Below are positions 54,382 to 63,970 of a stretch of 64,000 nt of DNA, piece by piece (positions within the stretch are counted from its first letter, which is position 1; every line of letters begins with the position of its first letter). The notes below the pieces were generated by a model. That model was not told where the DNA came from. It did no database searches and saw only the letters and a list, made by a program, of their open reading frames with translations. Made by a program: the position numbers and the translations under genes. Source of the stretch: Listeria grandensis FSL F6-0971. GTDB lineage: Bacteria > Bacillota > Bacilli > Lactobacillales > Listeriaceae. The DNA is taken from positions 1 through 64,000 of the forward strand of contig NZ_AODD01000008.1 of NCBI RefSeq assembly GCF_000525835.1, written 5' to 3'.

Positions 54382-56523
54382 TTGAGGACTCCAGATGCTT
54401 CACCCGTTGCGTAATCTCTTCATGGCGACCATGCACCATTGGCCGTTTCATCGGGTTTCCCAGGTAACCACACGTTCGCTTCACGACATCCGCCGTTTCT
54501 GAATTCGTATTGCCGCACCCTGGGCACTTAAACCCTTCCGCAGTAGGCGCAAACTCCCCTTCAAAATCACACTCGTAGCAACGATCAATCGGCGTATTTG
54601 TTCCTAAATAAGCCACGCGATCATAGGCATAATCCCAAACAGCCTCGAGTGCCTTCAAATTATGCGTCAGCTTTGGATATTCACAATAATGAATAAAGCC
54701 ACCCGAACAATATTCCGGATATTCCATCTCAAAATCGAGTTTTTCAAACGGCGTCACTTTTTTGCGGACATCGTAATGGAACGAGTTTTGGTAATATTCT
54801 TTGTCGGTAATATCCTTGATATCGCCGTATTTCTCGCGGTCTAGGCGGTTAAAGCGATCCGTCAAACTCTCGCTCGGCGTCGAATACACGCTGAACCAAT
54901 AGCCGTACTCTGCCTTCCAAGCATCCGCGTACTCCTTCAGCTTCTTCACAATCTCAATCGTGAACGCCTTGCTTCTGGATTCGCCTCCCATTCGCCACCA
55001 TAAAACATCGTCGCAGCCTCATACAAGCCAATGTAGCCAATTGAAATCGTCGACCGCTCCTTGTTAAAAAGCTGATCCACATCCTGCCTATCATCAAGCC
55101 GTTTTCCGAACGCCCCGTACTTATACAAAATCGGTGCATTCTCCGGTTTTGCTGCGCGAATCCGCTCCAATCTGAAAAGTAGCGCATCCTTCACTGTCTG
55201 CATTCGTTCCGTGAAAATTTCCCAGAATCTTTCTCGGTTGCCCCCGCTTTGAATCGCAATCCGCGGCACATTCAGCGTCACAACGCCCAAATTATTCCGT
55301 CCCGCATTCACAAAATTACCATTCTCATCACGCCACGCAGGCAAGAACGATCGGCAACCCATCGGCACATTGAAATCCCCCGCCAAGCGCACCAACGAAT
55401 CATAGTTCAGCACATCCGGGTACATCCGTTTCGCCGAGCACTCCAGCGCCAACTGCTTAATATCGTAGTTCGGATCCACCGCTTCCAAATTCGTTCCCCG
55501 TTTGATCGAGAATACCAACTTCGGAAAAATCGCCGTCTGCTTATCCTTCCCAATTCCACCAAGTCTCACTCTCAAAATCGCCATCTGAATCTCGCGCGCA
55601 AACCAGTCCTCGCCAAGCCCAAAGCCTAGCGTCACGAACGGCGTCTGCCCATTACTCGTGTACAACGTATTGATCTCATACTCCAAACTCTGCATCGCGT
55701 CATAAACATCTTTTCGCGTCCGTTCCCGCGCAAACTCCACGCGCCGCTCTGCCAAAACCCATTTTTCCGCCTCTTCCTCGTGTTTCTCATAATTCCGTTT
55801 CGCATACGTCGCCAAAACTTCATCAATCCGATCCACCGAACACCCACCGTACTGCGAGCTCGCCACATTCGCGATAATCTGCGCTATCTGAGCGGTCGCC
55901 GTCTGAATTGACTTCGGACTTTCCACATTCGCGTTCCCAATCGTAAAACCATTCGCCAGCATGCCCGCAATATCGATCAAACAACAATTCGTCATCGCGT
56001 GATACGGACTATAATCGAGGTCATGAAAATGAATGTCCCCTTTCAGATGCGCATTCGCCACATGTTTTGGCAACATATATTTCAGCGCATAGCTCTTCGC
56101 CACCGCGCCCGCCGTCAAGTCCCGCTGCGTATTAAAAACCGCCGCATCCTTGTTCGCATTCTCATTCACAACCGTTTTATCCCGATCCAACAACTTCTGC
56201 ACACTCACCGTCAAATCCGTCATACTCGCACGATACGAATCCCGATCATGCCGATACTCAATATAAGCTCGCGCCACATCCGAGTATGTAGACTTCATCA
56301 ACTGATCCTCGACCACGTGCTGAATCTCATCAATCGTTACCGCCATATCATTTGGTAAACTTTTCACAATATCGACTAAAACTGCTTCCAAATAAGCCGC
56401 ATCATCGACACCACAGCTCACCATCGAAGCCTGCACTGCATTCCTGATCTTAATCAGGTCAAATCCGACCTTCCGACCATCTCTTTTAATCACTAATTGT
56501 TCCGTTTCCTTCTCCACGTACAT
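54374..56523 (-). pseudogene. nrdD: Anaerobic ribonucleoside-triphosphate reductase, frameshifted
   Basis: The ATG at 56523 opens the ATP-cone (VIKRDGRKVGFDLIKIRNAVQ). The catalytic domain follows with NCCLIDIAGML, ECSAKRMYPD, PMGCRSFLPAW, NLGVVTLNVPRIA and GYIGLYEAATMFYGGEWEANPEA. Here the frame ends in nonsense, while another frame continues KAFTIEIVKK, SVYSTPSESLTDRF, DITDKEYYQNSFHYDVRK, the zinc site CYECDFEG...CPGCGN and the glycyl-radical motif RTCGYLGNP. One missing base at 54969-54970 (AA instead of AAA on the minus strand) explains the break; the joined protein has about 716 residues. It makes dNTPs without oxygen. Both parts are otherwise perfectly conserved, so a sequence error is likely. 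Confidence 0.92.
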
Positions 56524-56541
56524 ATCTCCGCTTCCCTTCAA

Positions 56542-56589
56542 ACACTATATATTGTATCCACATCCTCATTATGACACAATATAGATGGT
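56542..56589 (-). promoter_or_regulatory. nrdDG promoter with two NrdR boxes
   Basis: ACACTATATATTGTAT (56542-56557) and ACACAATATAGATGGT (56574-56589) match the NrdR box and start 32 bases apart, three helical turns. A promoter read on the minus strand has TTGTGT (56574-56579) inside one box, TACAAT (56551-56556) inside the other, and a 17-base spacer. NrdR binding would block RNA polymerase directly. Confidence 0.8.
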
Positions 56590-56741
56590 TTTTCTAACAA
56601 TAATCGAATTCCATCAGAAAATAGGCTATTAGGAGCAACTTTCAAAAAAATCTTACCAAACATGAATGTGATTATACCAACAATGTCACCTCACCAGATA
56701 ATAATGACTACATAATGAAGAGGCTAATGGCTTATTTATTC

Positions 56742-56778
56742 AAAAAAACCTCAAAACCCAGCGTACAGATTTCGAGGT
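56742..56778 (-). terminator. Terminator at the end of the polysaccharide operon
   Basis: CCTCGAAA pairs with TTTTGAGG (one G-T) on the minus strand, followed by seven T, just after the HTH gene. Confidence 0.75.
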
Positions 56779-56786
56779 ACTCGTTT

Positions 56787-57014
56787 TTATTCAACTGTAT
56801 AATTATACTGCTTTCGCAATAATTCTGCGTCTAATTTACGGTTTTCGATCTCATGTCGATAATACAGCACGACTGAGCCTTTTTTGATCTTGTTGATCTT
56901 CCCGCGAGACACGAGTGAGAAGAAGCATTGGCGGGACACGTCAAGGTATTCAACGGCCTCTTTCGTAGATAGGAAGTACTCATCCAGCATTTCTAAAAGT
57001 TCTTTATTTTCCAT
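56787..57014 (-). CDS. Small helix-turn-helix DNA-binding protein, excisionase-like (75 aa)
   Basis: The sequence STKEAVEYLDVSRQCFFSLVSRGKINKIKKGSVVLYYRHEIENRK follows the MerR-like/excisionase HTH_17 pattern: the STKEAAEYL opening, an R-rich recognition helix and a tyrosine-ending wing. GGGGG precedes the ATG, nine bases after the epimerase stop, so it is the last gene of the polysaccharide operon, before a terminator. Phage or plasmid genes are not nearby. It might control the operon or a distant gene; no target site can be named. Confidence 0.75.
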   Translation of the reverse strand: MENKELLEMLDEYFLSTKEAVEYLDVSRQCFFSLVSRGKINKIKKGSVVLYYRHEIENRKLDAELLRKQYNYTVE

Positions 57015-57023
57015 GTGGTCCCC

Positions 57024-57983
57024 CTACTTTTTTATTTCCAAATGTTTTTTTAGTTTCGTTAAACCTTCGTGTAGTCCAACTTTGCTTTCCCAACCTAGTA
57101 AATCTGCTGCGCGCCCAGCGTCTAAAACAGAGCGCCTAACATCTCCAGCTCGTGGTGCTTCAATAAAGATCGCTACATTTTTCTCAAAAACTGCTAAAAT
57201 TTCTTTGTAGATGTCTAAAATCGCGATTTCTTCACCTGTACCGACATTAACGATTGTATTGACTGGCTTTTCGCTAGCTAGTTTGTTTATTTCAACAACA
57301 TCCGCAACGTAGACGTAATCACGTGTACAGCCGTTTGGCATGTCTGGGTAGGTCATCAACACGGACGGCTTGTCTGCCAAAATATTGTTTAGGAAAATCG
57401 GGATGACACCACATTCGCCATCTGGAACTTGCCTTGGACCATAAATATTAGCATAACGTACTACCGTGAATTCATAACCGTATTGCGCGGCGTACATTTC
57501 AATATATTTTTCACCTGTAAATTTAGTTAAAGCATACGGGGAAATAAGTTGGGGCGTGTCTGCCTCAGATGACTTCTCCGTGCCTTCGATTTTTTTACTG
57601 AGCGCTCCACCAGAAGAAACATAGATAAAGTTTTCAATTGGGTGCGCCTTTACACAATCAAGAATAGTCATCAGACCGACAAGGTTAACGTCTAAATCAT
57701 AGCTTGGGTTTTCAACAGAATAAGCAACAGATTTTTGTGCAGCGTGGTGGTTTACATGGCTTGGTTTATGTGTCTCGAAAAGTTGCATCATCAGATCACG
57801 ATCGCGGATATCTCCTTGAACGAATGTGAATGCTGGATGTTTAACGATTTCAGATAGATTATTTAAATTTCCTGATACTAAGTTGTCGATACAGACGACG
57901 TTATAACCTTCGCTAATATACATTTCACAAAGATGAGAACCGATAAAACCTGCGCCACCTGTTATAAAAATAGTTTTTTCCAT
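57024..57983 (-). CDS. NAD-dependent epimerase/dehydratase (UDP-glucose 4-epimerase-like) (319 aa)
   Basis: An extended SDR enzyme: TGGAGFIGSHL binds NAD at the N terminus, NHHAAQKSV is in place, and catalytic SSGG, SPYALTKFTGEKY (YxxxK) and YGPRQ motifs follow in order. The C-terminal substrate domain is complete. It most resembles the UDP-glucose/UDP-GlcNAc 4-epimerase and TDP-sugar epimerase group. It should supply a nucleotide sugar for the polysaccharide made by this locus. It follows the polymerase gene by 20 bases. Confidence 0.88.
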   Translation of the reverse strand: MEKTIFITGGAGFIGSHLCEMYISEGYNVVCIDNLVSGNLNNLSEIVKHPAFTFVQGDIRDRDLMMQLFETHKPSHVNHHAAQKSVAYSVENPSYDLDVNLVGLMTILDCVKAHPIENFIYVSSGGALSKKIEGTEKSSEADTPQLISPYALTKFTGEKYIEMYAAQYGYEFTVVRYANIYGPRQVPDGECGVIPIFLNNILADKPSVLMTYPDMPNGCTRDYVYVADVVEINKLASEKPVNTIVNVGTGEEIAILDIYKEILAVFEKNVAIFIEAPRAGDVRRSVLDAGRAADLLGWESKVGLHEGLTKLKKHLEIKK

Positions 57984-58003
57984 TATTTTTGCCTCCTGAA
58001 TTT

Positions 58004-59224
58004 CTATTTTTGACTGCGGTATTCATTGTTTAAAGCGACCATGTAGATTGTCGCGAGTACGAGAAAGATACTTGTGTTGGATACTAATACGGTATCGATT
58101 GGGCTTGTGAGTAGGGCATAGACGATTGGCAGGAAAATTAGGAACTTGATTTGGTACGTGCTACCAACGATTTCTTTGTACAGTAACCAAAGCACGTAAC
58201 CGATAATGACGATGATGAAAAACATACCGAGGAATCCAAGCTCACCGATAATCATCGCCCAGTAAGAGTCCGTCACAAAGTTGGGATTTTCTTGCGTAAG
58301 ACCCCACACACGGGAAATGCCATATTGTTCGTAAAGCGGCGAGTAGTTCAGGCGTGAGGCGTTGGAACCGAACATACCAAGGCCGGCGCCAAACGGAGCA
58401 TTCTCACTTGCAATCGTTAAGCTTGTGTCAAGTAGTACCCCGCGCGCTTCTCCATCTGTTCCTAGAAACTGGTTGCTAATCCTGTCGCTTCCTAACCAGT
58501 AGAAAACACCGCCGATTAGCGCGTATACATAAATCGGAATTCGCTTGATGTAAGGGAAGATGAGAATCAACAGTATCAGACAAAGATAGAAGCCGATCGA
58601 TGTTGTTCTTCCTGCTAAAAAGACAAGGATGAAGTTTGCGAAGATGATATAGTACGGCATTTTTCCTTGTTCGGACCATGAGATAAAGATATGGACGATA
58701 GTGATAACGATGATCGTGGCTGCAAATTGAGCTGGGTGGCGGAAACCAAACGATACTGTTTCGATGCCAAAGCGAATGTCAAATGGTTCTAGGAAGTGTA
58801 GTGGGATATTGAGAACGCCGATGACAAGGAAGATCGTGGTGAGTATCGTAGACATCCTGCGGAAAAACAGTGTGCTTGTCCGGAATTTTGTGTTACGAAA
58901 CAAGAACAGGCCGCTCCAAAAGACGATGACGAATTTTAAAATGGAGAACATCGAGTAGATTTGAAGGAACATCGTGTTGCTCGGTTGGTGGAATGCGTTT
59001 GGGATGAAACAGTAGATGATGAAAATAATACTAATCGCGAACAACCCGATGTCGCTTGGACGGAGTGTGAAACGTTGCTTTGTTTCCAAATAGGTTAGTT
59101 TAGCAATCGCGCTAACTGCGAAGATTACAGCGATGATCTTATCGATCGCATCGATTTGTGGGATGATTTGTTGGATAAGACTTGCGAATAATGACAGTAG
59201 CAAGGCGATTAAAAAAGCAACCAT
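58004..59224 (-). CDS. O-antigen ligase/polymerase-like membrane protein (406 aa)
   Basis: Ten to twelve membrane helices with a large extracytoplasmic loop (about residues 240-305) containing GDGEARGVLLDTSLTIASENAPFGAGLGMFGSNAS, the loop pattern of Wzy polymerases and O-antigen ligases. It sits between an epimerase and a glycosyltransferase gene and should link repeat units of the exopolysaccharide outside the membrane. Sequence of this family is poorly conserved, so the call rests on topology, loop and context. Confidence 0.8.
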   Translation of the reverse strand: MVAFLIALLLSLFASLIQQIIPQIDAIDKIIAVIFAVSAIAKLTYLETKQRFTLRPSDIGLFAISIIFIIYCFIPNAFHQPSNTMFLQIYSMFSILKFVIVFWSGLFLFRNTKFRTSTLFFRRMSTILTTIFLVIGVLNIPLHFLEPFDIRFGIETVSFGFRHPAQFAATIIVITIVHIFISWSEQGKMPYYIIFANFILVFLAGRTTSIGFYLCLILLILIFPYIKRIPIYVYALIGGVFYWLGSDRISNQFLGTDGEARGVLLDTSLTIASENAPFGAGLGMFGSNASRLNYSPLYEQYGISRVWGLTQENPNFVTDSYWAMIIGELGFLGMFFIIVIIGYVLWLLYKEIVGSTYQIKFLIFLPIVYALLTSPIDTVLVSNTSIFLVLATIYMVALNNEYRSQK

Positions 59225-59245
59225 GTTTCACACTCCTTCGTTTTT

Positions 59246-60286
59246 TTAGAGGTTTTCGTAAAATTGTTCCCACTTGTTATTACATGCATCCATCGAAAAC
59301 TGGGCTTGGACGGCATGATGGGCTTTCGTACTCATTAGCTCACGGGCTTCTTGATTATCGAGTAAGTCTGCGATGGCCTCGTGTAGTTCTGTGATAGCTC
59401 CGGGTTCAATAAGCAAACCGTTTTGTTTATCTTGGATGATTTGAGGAATGCCTCCGACGTTTGTACTAATGTTTGGGATACCGTGTGCCATTGTTTCTAG
59501 AATAGCCATTGGAAGCGCTTCGTGGTAGGATGGCAAGATGTGCAGTAGCGCGCTTTCTAAGATTGTTTGTTTTTGATGGCTTTCGACCCAACCGCCCAGT
59601 GTGACGTTCGTTAGGTTGTTTTGATTGATTTGGGTTTGGGCTGTTTCGATATCGCCGATGCCGTAGAAAATGAACTCGTATTCTTGATAGGTGGCGCCGA
59701 GTGATTGGATGGCGCGGAGTAGGTCGTAGCTGCCTTTTTCTTGGCTGACATTTCCAAATGTGACAATTGTTTTGCTGGTGTTATTATATGGGTTCGTGCG
59801 CGGAACCTCGACGGCGTTTTCCATAACGCTAACCGGGGTGTCGCACATATTTTCATAGTAGGTTTTCCACGCTTCGCTGAGGACAATAATGTGATCAAGA
59901 CGGTTCAGATGGTTCACGATGCGTTTTTGTATAAAGCTTGTTTGCTGGTCGTAAAAAATGCCAAATCTTGAGCCATGCATGTGTAAAATAACTTTGCTTC
60001 TGAAAAGTTTGGCGATGTTGATGAAGATCATTTTGCGATAGAAACTGCCTTTTTGAGAGGTGTGAATGTGCACGATGTCGATTTTTTGTGTGATTGCCAA
60101 GTAGCAGAGTTGCATGATGGCGCATATAAACATCCAGAGCTTGAATAGTGCGCTACCTTCTTTCCAACTAGCGATATAGTGAATGTTGACAGTGTCGCTT
60201 GCAAATGTTTTTTCAAAGTTGGCGATGACGGTTGCGATACCGCCTTTGGATACAGATGCGGGGCCGATCATGATTACTTGCTTCAT
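59246..60286 (-). CDS. Family-4-type glycosyltransferase (346 aa)
   Basis: A GT-B enzyme with an N-terminal acceptor domain (GPASVSKGGIATVIANFEKTF) and a C-terminal sugar-nucleotide domain showing FGNVSQEKGSYDLLRAIQSL, the LPSYHEALPMAILETMAHGIP motif (E-x7-E) and GLLIEPGAITEL. It transfers a sugar from a nucleotide donor during assembly of the repeat unit on the inner face of the membrane. The sugar cannot be told. Only one glycosyltransferase gene is in the visible part of the locus, so others must lie beyond the right edge. Confidence 0.9.
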   Translation of the reverse strand: MKQVIMIGPASVSKGGIATVIANFEKTFASDTVNIHYIASWKEGSALFKLWMFICAIMQLCYLAITQKIDIVHIHTSQKGSFYRKMIFINIAKLFRSKVILHMHGSRFGIFYDQQTSFIQKRIVNHLNRLDHIIVLSEAWKTYYENMCDTPVSVMENAVEVPRTNPYNNTSKTIVTFGNVSQEKGSYDLLRAIQSLGATYQEYEFIFYGIGDIETAQTQINQNNLTNVTLGGWVESHQKQTILESALLHILPSYHEALPMAILETMAHGIPNISTNVGGIPQIIQDKQNGLLIEPGAITELHEAIADLLDNQEARELMSTKAHHAVQAQFSMDACNNKWEQFYENL

Positions 60287-60321
60287 TTGGCTGGTCTTCC
60301 TCTCTTCGTTTTATTGGGGTG

Positions 60322-61865
60322 TTATGCTTGTTTTTTACGTTTGATCATGCTTTTGATACGGCGAATGATTGCTTGGCACTCTGACTTCTTGTAGAAAACT
60401 AGGAAGAAGACTGCGTTTAGGAGAATAAATAGGCTCCCTGCGCCGAGGATGAGTGTGAACCATGTGCTTGGTAGATCCAGTTCATGACCGGAATCGAAGC
60501 TGCAAAGGCGATGGATGTGATGATAGCGTATCCGAGGTACATTTTGAAGTAGCTCCCGACTTTCTTTTTAAAGCCGAAACGGTAGACGAGGTACGGATCG
60601 ATCAGGGTCGTGGTTACAAGGCGCGAGATGATTGTTGCGACGATAACACCAACGAGGCCAAAATGTGTGGCAAAGATGATCGACAGGATGATGTTTAGTA
60701 CAGCCATCGCGATTGGAACGTAGCGACCTTGGCGGAATAATCCCATTGTGGTACGGTAAGTGTACCCAGGAAATTGCATACCGTTGATGTAAAAACTTGC
60801 GACGATAGCGAGCACGGTACCTGTTCCAAGTACAAAACTTTCACCGATCCAAAGCGTAATGAACGGGTTGATGACGTTAAACAGGATGATCGAGAGCAAG
60901 AAGTAAATCCACGCGACGATGAAAAATAGTTGCTTGAAAACTTGTTCTTTTTTGGCGTCGTCGTCTGTGTTATTGAGATGTCCAATACTTCCGGTAATCG
61001 AGTTTAGTGCGCGAGACAAGACGGTAACAACTGCGGCGATAATAAGCAGGTAATTCGAGTAAATTCCTACCACGCTGAGGCCAAGGAAAGCAGCAATAAT
61101 GATGCTGTCTGTGCCGTTCATGATGATGGAACCAAATTTATACATAGCCAGTGCTTTAACGTTTTGGAAAATGGTTTTAACTTCTGCTTTATCGAGTTTT
61201 TCGGTTGTTTTTCCTTTGAGGAAGCTATATTTCTTGTTGGCATAAACTGCTAGGAAAATGTTGAGGCCAAGCGTACAGACGACTTGGATAACGATGAAGC
61301 CGATGTAGTCTCTTGTGATATATAGATACGTGAGTTGTACTACCGATTGAACGAGGAAGAAAATTTGTTGACTCACGTTAATGACGTATTCTTTTTGATC
61401 GGCGGAGAAAATGGCTTTTTTGTAGGAGAACATGTAGGAAATCGCCGTATTGAGTAGAAATAGGAAGTAGATCATATAGATGTTTTCAGGAATGTTCGGT
61501 GGATTTTTGATAAATAGGTTTAAAAATGGCATTAAGAGTAGTCCAACGATGAAAACGGTAAGCCCGATGATGCGGTATGCTTTGGCGTAAAGTGCCATGA
61601 TCGCTTTGATTCGGGCCTTATTTTTGTCTACCATGCTTTTGTAAAGGCTGAAAATGATTGCGTTGCCGATGCCGAGTTCTGCGAAGGATAGAACCATCAA
61701 GATGTTGGTGAATAAGGCATCGAGGCCGAGGTATTCTTTTCCTAGAAAGTAGATGAACACCGTTCTGTTAATGAAACTTAAGATTAAGAAAATGACTTGT
61801 GTCCCGCTGCCAATCAGGAGGTTTTTTGCGACGAATGCCGTTTTTGTTTTAGCCAATCGGGCCAC
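60322..61865 (-). pseudogene. Polysaccharide flippase (Wzx/MATE-like), C-terminal frameshift
   Basis: The first frame (61865 to 60417) encodes twelve or more helices of an oligosaccharide flippase (NLLIGSGTQVIFLILSFINRTVFIYFLG, YLGLDALFTNIL, AELGIGNAIIF). Its last residues become nonsense after SIPVMNW. A second frame continues LDLPSTWFTLILGAGSLFILLNAVFFLVFYKK and a basic tail to a stop at 60322, the expected last helix. One base is missing near 60477-60482. Corrected length is about 514 residues. It moves lipid-linked repeat units across the membrane for the polymerase. As given the last helix is lost. Confidence 0.85.
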
Positions 61866-61966
61866 ACTTCCTTTCTTTGATTTGTTACTCTAAGTTTATC
61901 ATGGAGCCTCATGAAATCAGGTTTTTTCCAGATTTTTGATAGCTTTTGTCAACAATTTGTAAACAG

Positions 61967-62410
61967 TTATGCTCCCGCTACTAATATGGTTTCTTGTTGG
62001 ATCGTTTCGACAAGTTTTGTGGAGGAAACACCTGCTGTATAGTCAAAATAAACAATTTCAACGGCACGACGCTTGAATTCTGCTTCTAATTTGTTGAAAG
62101 TTGGGCTACCTTTCCAGTCGCTACCGTGAAACATCACGTCGATATTATGGTTATCAATCATGTTCAGCTTGCTCTCGTGGCTCGTTTGCGGAACGACTAG
62201 ATCAACGTATTGCAGGGCTTCGACAATCGCTTTACGATCGGCAAATGGGATAACTGGCGTCTTATTTTTGTATGCTTGAACGAATTCATCTGTACTGACA
62301 CCAACGATCAGGATATCACATTGGGATTTGGCGTTTTTCAGGATGTTCAAATGGCCGACATGGAATAAATCAAATACGCCTGTCGTTAGGCCTACACTAT
62401 ATTTTTTCAT
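61967..62410 (-). CDS. Glycerol-3-phosphate cytidylyltransferase-like nucleotidyltransferase (147 aa)
   Basis: A compact cytidylyltransferase with the HxGH motif FHVGHLNILKNAK (near residue 17), a FADRK segment and the GVSSTKL motif near the end. TagD- and CCT-type enzymes of this size use CTP to activate glycerol-3-phosphate or a related phospho-alcohol. Its start shares bases with the stop of the LicD gene (TGATG). Together these two suggest addition of an alcohol-phosphate to the polysaccharide. The substrate (glycerol, ribitol, choline or another) cannot be decided. Confidence 0.88.
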   Translation of the reverse strand: MKKYSVGLTTGVFDLFHVGHLNILKNAKSQCDILIVGVSTDEFVQAYKNKTPVIPFADRKAIVEALQYVDLVVPQTSHESKLNMIDNHNIDVMFHGSDWKGSPTFNKLEAEFKRRAVEIVYFDYTAGVSSTKLVETIQQETILVAGA

Positions 62411-63264
62411 CAGATTATCTCCTCTTTCAACTGGATTCGTTTTGGTTTGTGGGTGATGCGTTTTTCGACGGGTGGCAGTTCCATGTATTTTTTACCATAG
62501 ATCCGCTCTAAAAGTTGCTCGGTTTGGGCTGGGATTCGGAAGTTATGTCCTTCAAACACTGTCGTTGCTGCCGTGTCGTACATTGTTTTTGGCATCGTTT
62601 GTTTTTTGTAGCCGTATTGGCTACCGTGATTGACGTAGTATGGTGCGCTATCATCGGCACCGCTTTGCATGTAGTTCGTTAATACTCGGAATAAAAAGCT
62701 TGTTGGGACTGGTTTGATGAGTTTTAGTACGGCTTTTTTCCAAGGTACTATCTGGTGGAGCGTTGTTTTTTCGTTAATTTTTAGGAACAGGAGGCTCTTT
62801 AGTTGTTTTAATAAGCGTCCTTTCATATGGAAAAGGAAACCGCTGTTCTTTTTAGCGTTGTCTAGCGGGAAAATATCGATGAAGATTCCTTTATGTTTAA
62901 TGCTAGGTGAGGCGCTTTCTTCCTCGAAAATCGTGCCATTTTTCCTAATTTTGATGATTGGTAAATAGTATTCCGCATCGGTTGTACCATAATGCAAAAA
63001 TAATGATTCTGGTAGTTCAGTCTTGGCGATTTTTTGGAAAGCTTCGAAGTCTTTACGGGGCATCGCGATATCGATGTCGTCATCCCACGGGATAAAACCA
63101 TCGTGTCTGATGGCTCCAAGCAGAGTCCCGCCGATCAGGTAATATGTGAGGTTGTGTTTCTCACAAAGCGTTGCCACATCTAGCAAGATGCTTAATTCGA
63201 CTTGTTTTAATTGTTCGAATAGACCTGTTGTTAAATGGTCGCCATTATTTACCTTATTCGGCAT
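62410..63264 (-). CDS. LicD-family phosphotransferase (284 aa)
   Basis: The N-terminal half has the LicD signature: YYLIGGTLLGAIRHDGFIPWDDDIDIAMPRKDFEAF, a nucleotidyltransferase-like fold with the DDDID metal site. The rest matches the family in length and in the final GKKYMELPP motif. LicD proteins transfer phosphocholine or other phospho-alcohols onto teichoic acids or capsule. It overlaps the CpsD-like gene by 11 bases and the cytidylyltransferase gene by one, so all three are coupled. Confidence 0.9.
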   Translation of the reverse strand: MPNKVNNGDHLTTGLFEQLKQVELSILLDVATLCEKHNLTYYLIGGTLLGAIRHDGFIPWDDDIDIAMPRKDFEAFQKIAKTELPESLFLHYGTTDAEYYLPIIKIRKNGTIFEEESASPSIKHKGIFIDIFPLDNAKKNSGFLFHMKGRLLKQLKSLLFLKINEKTTLHQIVPWKKAVLKLIKPVPTSFLFRVLTNYMQSGADDSAPYYVNHGSQYGYKKQTMPKTMYDTAATTVFEGHNFRIPAQTEQLLERIYGKKYMELPPVEKRITHKPKRIQLKEEII

Positions 63265-63970
63265 AGTAGTATCCTTCCATTTTCATTTTTTGGTTGTTGA
63301 AAATGCTACCAATCACGTGTGCGCTCCCGCTCTGTAACTTTTGAAGGGCTTTTTTACTGTTTTCTCTAGAGGAATGGTCGCTACGAACAAGTAGGATCGC
63401 ACCGTCTACTAGCGAGCAAAGCAGTTGGGCATCAACGACTAGTTGGATTGGTGGTGTGTCAAAGATGATTTGATCAAATACCTCATAAAGCTCGGCATAT
63501 ACTTGTTTCATTTTCTCAGAACCTAAGAGCTCCGATGGATTTGGCGGTACAATTCCTGCTGGTAATACGTATAAGTTCTCGACATCAGTGCCGCAGATTG
63601 CTTCGTTGATCGTGATTTTACTTGTTAAAATTCCTGTTAGGCCATGTGACATTGCTTCTGGGAAGATTTTTTTCACGGTTGGTTTACGTAAATCGCCATC
63701 GATGAGGAGTGTTTTTTTGCCTTGTTGGGCGAATACGACGGCTAAATTAGCACAGATAAGTGATTTACCAGAATCAGGCTCGGAGGATGTAATAAGAATC
63801 GATTTCATGATTTTATCGACGCTTGAGAACTCGATATTTGTACGAATCGAACGAAACAACTCAGAATGTGGTGACTTTGGACTTATTTTAGCGACTAATT
63901 TTTGCGGCTCGGTGGATTTCTTGCGTCTATGGCGAGATTCAACCTTCATTTTATTTTTCGCTTTTCTCAT
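63254..63970 (-). CDS. CpsD/CapB-family BY-kinase (238 aa)
   Basis: A bacterial tyrosine kinase of the CpsD type: HSELFRSIRTNIEFS, Walker A-like SSEPDSGKSLICANLAV, Walker A' LLIDGDLRKP and Walker B IIFDTPP. A short tyrosine cluster (GYYYAE) ends the protein and is the autophosphorylation site. It works with a membrane adaptor (CpsC/Wzc-like) that probably lies beyond the right edge, and it regulates chain length and export. AAGGA precedes the ATG at 63970. It is the first visible gene of the leftward polysaccharide operon. Confidence 0.92.
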   Translation of the reverse strand: MRKAKNKMKVESRHRRKKSTEPQKLVAKISPKSPHSELFRSIRTNIEFSSVDKIMKSILITSSEPDSGKSLICANLAVVFAQQGKKTLLIDGDLRKPTVKKIFPEAMSHGLTGILTSKITINEAICGTDVENLYVLPAGIVPPNPSELLGSEKMKQVYAELYEVFDQIIFDTPPIQLVVDAQLLCSLVDGAILLVRSDHSSRENSKKALQKLQSGSAHVIGSIFNNQKMKMEGYYYAE

